Below, piece after piece: positions 14,787-21,192 of a stretch of 22,937 nucleotides of DNA (within the stretch, counting starts at the first letter, position 1; each line of letters starts with the position of its first letter). The DNA lies in contig CALCTW010000011.1 of assembly GCA_937907055.1 (NCBI GenBank), forward strand, positions 1-22,937, in the 5' to 3' direction. The translations under genes were made by a program, and so were the position numbers. The DNA comes from an uncultured Clostridia bacterium (GTDB lineage Bacteria; Bacillota; Clostridia; Christensenellales; Aristaeellaceae). The notes under the pieces were generated by a model. That model made no database searches, was not told the origin of the DNA, and saw only the letters and a list, made by a program, of their open reading frames with translations.

Positions 14787-15611
14787 TCAGAAAAGTTCAG
14801 CGATCGCGGCCCGCCAGGCGGCGACGAAGGAACCGACGGTTTCATATCGCTTGTCCGGATCGGCGGCTGAGGCCTTCAGGATCACGGGGAGGAGGGGCTG
14901 CGGCGTATAGACGGTGTGCCCCTGAAGCGAAGGATCTCCCATCAGCAGGGCGGCCAGCCGTCCCAGCTTCCAGACCGTGGCGCGCTGGTCGATCGTTGCC
15001 CCTTTTTCCAGTTCTTCAGGCGACAGGAAATCCGCTTCTCCGGGAAGCCAGCCCATCAGATTCTGACAGGGATATTGACGGTAGAGATCGATATCACATA
15101 CATGGATATCCGGCTGATCCATATTGATCAGGAGATTACGGGGAGACAGGTCAACAGCCATCCATCCGGTTTCAGCCAGTTGGAGATGGAGGGAAAAGAC
15201 TTTTTCCAGCATCCTGAGTTTTTCAAGGACCGGCAGGGTATAGACGGCATCCGAGACCCGCAGCGTGTTCTCATCACGGAGAGGTTCACCGTCCACCCAT
15301 TCATAAAACGCCGCGTAGCCGTTTCCGACCGGGCCGTGTGTGAGCAGACGCGGCAAGGCCGGATGAACAGGATAACGCTCTGCTGCCCGGCGAAGCGTGA
15401 TCACCGCTTCTACCGGCGGGATGGTGGCGTTGACGGCAGGCGCGCCCGCGTATTTGACAAAAAGGCGGCCATAGCTGCCCTCCACACCGAAGCACAGATT
15501 GCCGGAGACCAGTTGATCCATGACCTTAAAGACCTGTCCGTAGGGGAGCAGGAAAGACAGATCGTGCGGCTCACGCATTTCAAAACGAATGCCGTTGATC
15601 TGAAAGAGCAT
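14787..15611 (-). CDS. Atypical Ser/Thr protein kinase-like protein
   Basis: The 274-residue protein has a protein-kinase fold with altered motifs but the key residues in place. Lys53 in 'GRLFVKYAG' fits the ATP-anchoring lysine, and Glu68 may be its helix-C partner. The catalytic loop is 'MAVDLSPRNLLI' (Asp154, Asn159), with HRD changed to AVD. The metal-binding DFG is 'CDIDLY' (Asp173). 'FLSPEE' (195-200) resembles the APE motif. The C-terminus 'ASAADPDKRYETVGSFVAAWR' matches the end of Hanks-type kinases. There is no membrane segment or PASTA domain, so it is cytosolic. AGGAGG precedes the ATG. It is upstream of and co-directional with the flotillin gene, with no terminator between them. 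Targets are unknown. Confidence 0.85.
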   Translation of the reverse strand: MLFQINGIRFEMREPHDLSFLLPYGQVFKVMDQLVSGNLCFGVEGSYGRLFVKYAGAPAVNATIPPVEAVITLRRAAERYPVHPALPRLLTHGPVGNGYAAFYEWVDGEPLRDENTLRVSDAVYTLPVLEKLRMLEKVFSLHLQLAETGWMAVDLSPRNLLINMDQPDIHVCDIDLYRQYPCQNLMGWLPGEADFLSPEELEKGATIDQRATVWKLGRLAALLMGDPSLQGHTVYTPQPLLPVILKASAADPDKRYETVGSFVAAWRAAIAELF

Positions 15612-15646
15612 AAGTGACCGCCTCCTGTGCTGTGTTTATCGTCTTT

Positions 15647-15676
15647 ATTATAATCATCAGATGGGAAAGGAAGCAA
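15647..15676 (-). promoter_or_regulatory. Promoter of the kinase-like gene
   Basis: On the minus strand TTGCTT (15676-15671) and a perfect TATAAT (15652-15647) are 18 bp apart. Predicted start near 15640 gives a leader of about 29 nt that holds the AGGAGG site. Confidence 0.65.
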
Positions 15677-15711
15677 GATGGCTGATACGATGACGATGTA
15701 AAAAATCTTAA

Positions 15712-15740
15712 TTGTATAAATCCTGTATTTTTGCTATAAT
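15712..15740 (+). promoter_or_regulatory. Promoter of the ThrE-type exporter gene
   Basis: TTGTAT (15712-15717) and TATAAT (15735-15740) are 17 bp apart, and TGC before the -10 makes it an extended -10 promoter. Predicted start near 15747. It is divergent from the kinase promoter, 36 bp away. Confidence 0.75.
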
Positions 15741-15743
15741 GAC

Positions 15744-15781
15744 TTCTCGCGGGAAACCGCGGAACCCAGGGGGAGAACCCC
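15744..15781 (+). promoter_or_regulatory. Compact structured leader of the ThrE-type exporter gene
   Basis: At the very 5' end of the predicted transcript are two short hairpins: CGCGG-GAAA-CCGCG (15748-15761), closed by a GNRA tetraloop, and GGGG-AGAA-CCCC (15770-15781). The second hairpin's GAGAA (15773-15777) can pair with TTCTC at 15744-15748, but that would compete with the first base pair and part of it lies at or before the predicted start. It may simply protect the mRNA end. I cannot match it to a known riboswitch class. Confidence 0.35.
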
Positions 15782-15808
15782 GGCGCGAAAGGACAAGGCG
15801 CGTTATAC

Positions 15809-17017
15809 ATGCAGATCGAAAAGATAATGAGAGCCATCGGAACGGCGACCCGAATGATCCTCGAGAGCGGAGGGGAAACCTACCGCGCGGAGGAGACCGC
15901 CCTTCATATGGCCAGAGGCTTTGGCATACAGGACGTGGAGGTGTTCGCACTTCCGACGGGGATCATGATTACCCTGAATCAGGGGGAGGACAGTATCACC
16001 CGTATCATCCGTATTCATAAGGGGGAGACCAACCTGACCCGGCTGGATGAGTGCAACCGGATCTCCCGACAGGTGGCGGAAGGAAAACTGACCCCGGAGG
16101 AGACGATCGGGAGACTGCAGCGGATCGCGGATGATCAGGGCTACGCGCCCTGGTTGATGGTGGCCGCGTTTGCGGTCAGCTGCGGCTTCTTCTGTGTGAT
16201 GTTCAACGGAAGGGTGCCTGATCTGCTGGTGGCCTGCTTCATCGGCTTTGTCAGCAGGCTGGTGATGAATCTGCTGACGGCGCATCAGGTGCCGGGCATG
16301 CTTTCCGGTATGATGCTGGGATTCCTGATGACATTGATCAGTCAGCTGTTCGGGATGCTGATCCCTCATCTGAATACGGAAGCGATCGTATCGGGCGCGC
16401 TGATGCCGTTACTGCCCGGGCTTGCCATGACAGCGGCGATCCGTGATACCATCCGCGGAGATCTGGTTTCCGGCGGGGCCAAGGTGACCGAAGCCAGTAT
16501 GACCGCGGTCATGCTGGCAGCCGGCGCGGCGGTCATGCTGGCGATCTCTCCTCTGTCGCAGATAAATGAAGTGTTTGAGCCGTTGTGCGTACCTGTCAAG
16601 CTGACGGCCACCTTTATTGCCACTGCTTCCTTTGGCGTGCTGATGAATATCCGCTGGAAGAATTTCTTATTCGGCGCCGTTCTGGGGACCGTCGGCTACG
16701 GCATGTATCTGCTCTTTGATGAGACCGTCGGCGCATTCTTTATTGCCGCCATGTTCATGGCGATCCTCAGTGAAGGCACGGCGCGCCTGATGAAATGCAC
16801 GGCGACCATCCTGATCACCCCCAGCATCATTCCTCTGGTGCCGGGTCTCGGTCTGTATCGCACCATGCTTTATCTGGTGCAGAGCAATTACCGGGCCTGC
16901 GCGCAGACCGGGATCTATACCTGTCTGGGGATCCTGTGTATCGCGCTGGCGCTGACCATTTCGGCTGTGCTGTTTGTGAATATCAGCAGACATTCCGCAG
17001 GAACCAAAAGAAAATAA
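15809..17017 (+). CDS. ThrE-family threonine/serine exporter, fused two-domain form
   Basis: ThrE proteins export threonine and serine, driven by the membrane potential. In many Bacillota the two halves are separate genes; here both are in one 402-residue protein. Residues 1-110 form the soluble DUF1212-type start ('RMILESGGETYRAEETALHMARGFGI', 'VFALPTGIMITL', 'NLTRLDECNRISRQVAEG'). Membrane helices begin at about 115 and number about ten. The second half, from about 265, is the ThrE_2/DUF3815-type part with 'GTARLMKCTATILITPSIIPLVPGLGLYRTMLYL', a strong family signature. AAAGGA lies upstream of the ATG at 15809. surE follows after 55 nt and may share the transcript. The substrate is inferred from the family. 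Confidence 0.9.
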   Translation: MQIEKIMRAIGTATRMILESGGETYRAEETALHMARGFGIQDVEVFALPTGIMITLNQGEDSITRIIRIHKGETNLTRLDECNRISRQVAEGKLTPEETIGRLQRIADDQGYAPWLMVAAFAVSCGFFCVMFNGRVPDLLVACFIGFVSRLVMNLLTAHQVPGMLSGMMLGFLMTLISQLFGMLIPHLNTEAIVSGALMPLLPGLAMTAAIRDTIRGDLVSGGAKVTEASMTAVMLAAGAAVMLAISPLSQINEVFEPLCVPVKLTATFIATASFGVLMNIRWKNFLFGAVLGTVGYGMYLLFDETVGAFFIAAMFMAILSEGTARLMKCTATILITPSIIPLVPGLGLYRTMLYLVQSNYRACAQTGIYTCLGILCIALALTISAVLFVNISRHSAGTKRK

Positions 17018-17072
17018 AGACATACAAAACGGAGCCGCTCCGGATCCAAGATATCTGAAAGGAAAAGATAAT

Positions 17073-17834
17073 ATGCGTTTTCTGATCACCAATGATGACG
17101 GGATTGATTCTGTCGGCATTCAGGCTTTGAAGAATGCCGCGCTGCGCAGAGGCCACACCTGCTTTGTTTCCGCGCCTTTGCACCAGTGCAGCGCCAATTC
17201 ACAGCATATCACGCTGTTTCAGCCCTTAAAGACCTTCCGACGTACCGAAGGCTATGAAGGCTGTGAGGCGTACGCGGTGGACGGTACGCCGGCGGACTGT
17301 GTGCGCATCAGTCAGCCTCTGTTCCATGATGTCCCGGTTGATTTTGTACTTTCCGGCATCAACTGGGGTGAGAATGTGGGCGCGGGCATCTATTACAGCG
17401 GTACGCTCGCGGCCGCGCGCGAGGCGTCCATGATGTATTACCGGGCCATCGCGGTCTCCATCGTGGGCGGCGCGGATGAAAAGGCCTTTGACGCCGCGGC
17501 GGAACGCGCGGTGATCATGGCGGAACAACTGAAGGAGACGGCATTCCCGCGGCTGGGTGTGATAAACCTCAATTTCCCGGCAACGGACGCGGAGACCTGG
17601 GGCGAAATGAAGCTTTGCCCGGCGGCGACTTCTTACTTCCATGACCGCTACAAAGCGAGGGAGGACGAAGACGGTGAGCGGGTGTTTGAACTGCAGCACG
17701 GCAGCACGATGGAGGAGCCGGAAGAGGGGACCGAATCGTATTATCTGCGCCGCAATCATCCGACCTGTACTTTTTTGACGGGTTACAATAATATAAATGC
17801 AGAATTTGCCGCGACATTTGCGAACCTGACCTGA
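17073..17834 (+). CDS. surE: 5'/3'-nucleotidase SurE
   Basis: SurE is a metal-dependent phosphatase for nucleoside monophosphates, linked to stationary-phase survival and stress in other bacteria. The 253-residue length is normal. 'MRFLITNDDGIDSVGI' holds the paired metal-binding Asp8-Asp9; 'VSAPLHQCSANSQ' holds the conserved Ser-Ala pair; 'VDGTPADCVRI' and 'VLSGINWGENVGAGIYYSGTLAAAREA' supply the Asn and GTxxAAxE motifs. All are intact. AAAGGAA precedes the ATG. The gene lies 55 nt behind the ThrE-type exporter, with no promoter evident between them. No clear terminator follows; the next dyad belongs to the rpiR-type promoter. Confidence 0.97.
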   Translation: MRFLITNDDGIDSVGIQALKNAALRRGHTCFVSAPLHQCSANSQHITLFQPLKTFRRTEGYEGCEAYAVDGTPADCVRISQPLFHDVPVDFVLSGINWGENVGAGIYYSGTLAAAREASMMYYRAIAVSIVGGADEKAFDAAAERAVIMAEQLKETAFPRLGVINLNFPATDAETWGEMKLCPAATSYFHDRYKAREDEDGERVFELQHGSTMEEPEEGTESYYLRRNHPTCTFLTGYNNINAEFAATFANLT

Positions 17835-17878
17835 AGAGAACCTGCATCTTTAGAATATGGACCTGTGGCGGCCGAAAA

Positions 17879-17916
17879 TGCAAGAAAAATGCAGGAAACC
17901 CTGCAATAAACTTGCA
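17879..17916. promoter_or_regulatory. Nested four-part dyad operator before the RpiR-type regulator gene
   Basis: Four hexamers form a perfectly symmetric nested palindrome: TGCAAG (17879-17884), 5 bp, TGCAGG (17890-17895), 4 bp, CCTGCA (17900-17905), 5 bp, CTTGCA (17911-17916). Neighbouring half-sites on each side are 11 bp apart, one helical turn. The last half-site overlaps the -35 hexamer of the following promoter. A further CCTGCA lies at 17841-17846. This arrangement fits autorepression by the regulator encoded downstream. Confidence 0.65.
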
Positions 17917-17940
17917 AATTTGACTGACGCGCGTTATAAT
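17912..17940 (+). promoter_or_regulatory. Promoter of the RpiR-type regulator gene
   Basis: TTGCAA (17912-17917) and a perfect TATAAT (17935-17940) are 17 bp apart. Predicted start is about 17947. The -35 hexamer is inside the last half-site of the nested dyad. Confidence 0.75.
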
Positions 17941-17967
17941 AGATGCAGCCAATGAGGAGGAAGCACC

Positions 17968-18825
17968 ATGGAAGAGACAAGACTGATCGGTCAACTGAAT
18001 CTCAACGGAAAAAAGCTTTCCAAGGGTCATGCCCGTATCGCGGATTTTATTGAAAAGCATTATGATAAAGCGGTTTTTATGACAGCCAGTGTTCTGGGGG
18101 ATACAGTGGGTGTCAGCGAATCCACGGTGGTACGCTTTGCCTCCGCGCTGGGCTATGAAGGCTATCCGGAAATGCAGAAATCCCTTCAGGAACTGGTGCG
18201 TCATCGTCTCACCAGCGCGCAGCGTTTTGAGATGACGGCGGATGTTTCCCGAAAGGACGCGATGAGCCGTGTTCTGAAAACAGACATGAACAACATCCGC
18301 AACACGATCGAAGAGATCAATGAGGATAAATTCCTTCAGGTGGTCGATTCCATCAAGGACGCTTCCACGATCTATGTGCTGGGGCTGCGCAGCGCCGCGC
18401 CGCTCAGTGAATTTTTCGGCTATTATCTGCACTTCATTTTTGATGATGTCCGCGTGGTCGGTGTCGGATCGACCGATGTTTTTGAGTCGATCGCGCGCAT
18501 CGGCAAAGGGGATGTGCTGATCGGCATTTCTTTCCCGCGCTATTCCACCCGTACGCTGGAGGCGATGCGTTTCGCCCGCAAGCACGGGGCCACGGTGGTC
18601 GGCCTGACGGACGGTCCCATGAGTCCGCTGGTCAATGAGGCGGAGGTGTGTCTCAGCGCACGTACCGATATGGCCAGTTTTGTGGATTCACTGGTCGCCC
18701 CCCTCAGCGTGATCAACGCGCTGCTCGTGGCGCTGGCGATCGAAAAGAAGGGCGACCTGAGCCGCAATCTTGACCGCCTTGAGGAGATCTGGAATGCATT
18801 CAGCATTTATACCAACAAAGAATGA
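17968..18825 (+). CDS. MurR/RpiR-family transcriptional regulator
   Basis: These regulators combine an N-terminal helix-turn-helix with a SIS sugar-phosphate-binding domain and usually control sugar or amino-sugar genes. The 285-residue protein has 'FMTASVLGDTVGVSESTVVRFASALGYEGYPEMQ' (about 37-70), the family's HTH signature, and a SIS domain (about 110-255) with 'STIYVLGLRSAAPLSEFFGYYL', 'IGKGDVLIGISFPRYSTRTLEAMRFARKHGATVVGLTD' and 'EVCLSARTDMASFVDSLVAPLSVINALL'. GAGGAGGAAG precedes the ATG. No sugar transporter or kinase is nearby, so the ligand cannot be inferred. The 3' end overlaps the next gene by 32 nt. The dyad at its promoter suggests autoregulation. Confidence 0.93.
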   Translation: MEETRLIGQLNLNGKKLSKGHARIADFIEKHYDKAVFMTASVLGDTVGVSESTVVRFASALGYEGYPEMQKSLQELVRHRLTSAQRFEMTADVSRKDAMSRVLKTDMNNIRNTIEEINEDKFLQVVDSIKDASTIYVLGLRSAAPLSEFFGYYLHFIFDDVRVVGVGSTDVFESIARIGKGDVLIGISFPRYSTRTLEAMRFARKHGATVVGLTDGPMSPLVNEAEVCLSARTDMASFVDSLVAPLSVINALLVALAIEKKGDLSRNLDRLEEIWNAFSIYTNKE

Positions 18826-20074
18826 TGTGATCGTGATCGGCGGCGGCGCGGCCGGGCTGATGGCAGCCTATTTCGCGGCAGCGAACGGCGCGAAGACATT
18901 GCTGATCGAAAAGAATGAGAAGCTGGGCAAGAAGATCTACATTACCGGCAAAGGCCGCTGCAACGTGACCAATGATACCCTGGATAATGAGGAATTTCTG
19001 CGCCATGTGATGCGGAATCCGCGTTTCCTGTACGGAGCGCTGAAGCATTTCAGCCCGCAGGATATGCAGGCCCTGCTGGAGCAGCTGGGCTGCCCTGTGA
19101 AGGTGGAACGCGGACGCAGGGTGTTCCCGGTCTCCGATAAGGCCAGCGATGTCACGCGGGCCCTGGAGAGCGGTGTGCGTTCCATGGGAGGGAGCATCCG
19201 TCTGAGTACGGAAGTGAAAGAGCTGCTCTGTGAAGGGGACGCGATCCGGGGCGTGCTGCTGAAGGACGGAACGCGCCTGGAGGCTGCTGCTGTGATCGTC
19301 TGCACCGGCGGGCTTTCTTATCCTTCCACCGGTTCTACGGGGGATGGCTACCGTTTCGCGAAGGAAACAGGGCATCAGCTGATGCCGACTTCGCCGAGCC
19401 TGACAGGGCTCAATACAGCGGAAAACTGGCCTTCCGCGCTGGAGGGGCTCTCGCTTAAAAACATCGGCCTGACCTGTACGCGGGGTCAGAAGGTGCTGTA
19501 TAAAGAGCAGGGAGAGATGCTGTTCACGCATTACGGGATTTCCGGTCCGCTCGTGCTGCAGCTGAGCAGCATGCTGGCCGGAGAGGATCTGAAAGATGTT
19601 CGTATCCTGCTGGATCTGAAGAGCGCGCTGACCAATGAGCAGCTGGATGAACGCCTGCAGCGTGAGATCCGTGAAAACGGCGCCCGTCAGTTTGATAACA
19701 TGCTGAAGAATCTGCTGCCGCAGCGAATGGCGGAGTTATTCCCCAAGCTGTGCGGGATCGACGGTACAGAAAAGTGCGGACAGATCAGCCTTGAGAAGCG
19801 GAGAACGCTGCTGACGATGCTGAAGGCGCTGCCGCTCACGCCCGCGTCCCTGCGCGGATATAACGAAGCCGTCGTCACACGGGGCGGTGTCAGCGTAAAG
19901 GATGTGTCTCCGCGCGACTGTCAGAGCAAACTCATCCGCGGGCTTTATTTCGCGGGCGAGGTACTGGATCTGGATGCCCATACCGGCGGCTATAACCTGC
20001 AGATCGCGTTTTCAACCGCGGCGCTGGCCGGGGAAAACGCCGCTCTGCAGGCGCTGACGGCGCAGGAAGCATAA
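18794..20074 (+). CDS. BaiN/HI0933-like FAD-dependent oxidoreductase
   Basis: The 426-residue flavoprotein belongs to the HI0933/BaiN family; one gut member has been reported to act in bile-acid dehydroxylation, but most have no assigned reaction, so a bile-acid role should not be assumed. It has 'DVIVIGGGAAGLMAAYFAA' (11-29) for FAD binding, then the typical 'NEKLGKKIYITGKGRCNVTND', 'VERGRRVFPVSDKASDV', 'VIVCTGGLSYPSTGSTGDGYRFAKETGH', 'MLFTHYGISGPLVLQLS' and the closing 'GLYFAGEVLDLDAHTGGYNLQIAFSTAALAG'. I chose ATG 18794 because GAGGAG (18781-18786) is 7 nt upstream. A TTG at 18770 is in frame but has no good site. It overlaps the regulator gene by 32 nt, so the pair is translationally coupled. 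Confidence 0.94.
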   Translation: MHSAFIPTKNDVIVIGGGAAGLMAAYFAAANGAKTLLIEKNEKLGKKIYITGKGRCNVTNDTLDNEEFLRHVMRNPRFLYGALKHFSPQDMQALLEQLGCPVKVERGRRVFPVSDKASDVTRALESGVRSMGGSIRLSTEVKELLCEGDAIRGVLLKDGTRLEAAAVIVCTGGLSYPSTGSTGDGYRFAKETGHQLMPTSPSLTGLNTAENWPSALEGLSLKNIGLTCTRGQKVLYKEQGEMLFTHYGISGPLVLQLSSMLAGEDLKDVRILLDLKSALTNEQLDERLQREIRENGARQFDNMLKNLLPQRMAELFPKLCGIDGTEKCGQISLEKRRTLLTMLKALPLTPASLRGYNEAVVTRGGVSVKDVSPRDCQSKLIRGLYFAGEVLDLDAHTGGYNLQIAFSTAALAGENAALQALTAQEA

Positions 20075-20160
20075 GTTTGCTTCATCGAGATCGATAACGA
20101 CTTCGCACAGGCGGCCTGAACTGTTATGTTTTTTATCAGCGAGGGCATACCTGTACGATG

Positions 20161-20188
20161 TTGTCTGAAAGATAATAAACAGTAAGAT
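20161..20188 (+). promoter_or_regulatory. Possible promoter of the exonuclease gene
   Basis: TTGTCT (20161-20166) and TAAGAT (20183-20188) have a 16-bp spacer. Start near 20195 would leave a leader of fewer than ten bases, so the message would be nearly leaderless, matching the lack of a good ribosome binding site before the ATG at 20204. The preceding 20075-20160 holds no clear terminator or reading frame. Confidence 0.35.
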
Positions 20189-20203
20189 CGGAATAATAAT
20201 AAC

Positions 20204-21148
20204 ATGCAGTATATTGTAGTGGACCTGGAATGGAACCAGCCGACAAGCTATAATTCTCCGGCTTTCAAAAAGGTGGGGGGAAAGCTTCTTTTTGAGATGA
20301 TCCAGATCGGCGCCGTGCGCGTCAATGAAAAGCTGGAGGTGACGGACAGCTTCTGTAAACTGATCCGCCCCATACACTACACCCGTCTGCATCCGCGTAT
20401 CCGCCGGATCACTCACATTGAACAGGAGATGCTGGAGGAAGCGGATCTGTTCTGTGATGTGATGGATGAGTTCAGCGCGTGGTGCGGCGAGGATTGCATC
20501 CTGCTCACCTGGGGATGCGATGACATTTCCGTGCTGGATCAGAACATGACCTTCTTTGAGAGCAAGGCGAAGATCGCACCGATGTATGATATGCAGCGCC
20601 TCTTCGGAGAACTGAGCGGCAACAGCAAGGAACGGAAAGGGCTGAAGGCTGCCATGGAGCAGCTGCAGATCCAGCCTGATGAGGAGGAAATGCCTTTCCA
20701 TAACGCGCTGAATGACGCCTACTATACCGCGCTGGTATTCGCTACCTTCCCGGAACCGGAGAAGGTGCTGAATTACCCGCTTGTTCCCCGGAAACTGCAG
20801 CATATCGAACACCGCAAGGAACAGCAGGTGGCTATCCGCGTGAAAAACGAGGAGGAAGGCCTACGCAGCGCCACGGCCAATATGCCGAACTGCCCGGTAT
20901 GCGGCAAAAAATTCGAACTGACAGAGGGCTACGTGCTGCAGGACGACGGCAGCAGGATCGCGCTGAGCGAATGCCCCAATCACGGCCTGATGATGAGCCG
21001 CATCCGTTTTGAGAAGGATGAGAACGGGAAAAAGGTGCTCACCCGTTCTGTGACACTTTCGGATGAGCAGAGCAAGGCTTATGTGGCGACCAAGCATCTG
21101 CAATGGCAGCGCAAGCTGGCGATGCAGGCGGAGCATCAGACGGAATAA
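20204..21148 (+). CDS. DEDDh-type 3'-5' exonuclease with C-terminal zinc ribbon
   Basis: The 314-residue protein has an N-terminal RNase-T/Eri1-like exonuclease domain: 'YIVVDLEWNQP' supplies Asp7 and Glu9, 'LTWGCDDISVLDQN' supplies the third acid (Asp106 or Asp107), and 'FHNALNDAYYTA' supplies His166 and Asp171. It resembles KapD-like exonucleases acting on RNA or single-stranded DNA ends. After about residue 200 comes a separate part with 'CPVCGKKF' (Cys230, Cys233) and 'CPNHG' (Cys257, His260), a likely zinc ribbon, and a basic helical end. The start is at ATG 20204; only GGAA lies upstream, so the Shine-Dalgarno is weak. The nucleoside kinase gene follows after 44 nt. The substrate is unknown. 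Confidence 0.88.
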   Translation: MQYIVVDLEWNQPTSYNSPAFKKVGGKLLFEMIQIGAVRVNEKLEVTDSFCKLIRPIHYTRLHPRIRRITHIEQEMLEEADLFCDVMDEFSAWCGEDCILLTWGCDDISVLDQNMTFFESKAKIAPMYDMQRLFGELSGNSKERKGLKAAMEQLQIQPDEEEMPFHNALNDAYYTALVFATFPEPEKVLNYPLVPRKLQHIEHRKEQQVAIRVKNEEEGLRSATANMPNCPVCGKKFELTEGYVLQDDGSRIALSECPNHGLMMSRIRFEKDENGKKVLTRSVTLSDEQSKAYVATKHLQWQRKLAMQAEHQTE

Positions 21149-21192
21149 ACAGGATCAGTCTTTTCTTTTTGACCTCCGTTCAGAGGTGCCTT

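Noticed and set aside
15782..15802. Guanidine-III-like riboswitch before the ThrE-type gene, suggested by AGGACAAG followed by GGCGCG
   Set aside because: The defining pseudoknot needs a GCGCC-type strand in the upstream hairpin loop, which is absent; AAAGGA is explained as the ribosome binding site.
17890..17916. The TGCAGG/CCTGCA hairpin as a terminator of surE
   Set aside because: It is short, lacks a T-run, and is part of a larger exact symmetry overlapping a near-consensus promoter, which fits an operator better.
18794..20074. A bile-acid 7-dehydroxylation locus, because of the BaiN-like protein
   Set aside because: No other bai gene (baiB, CD, E, F, G, H) is present, and the HI0933 family is widespread in bacteria that do not modify bile acids.
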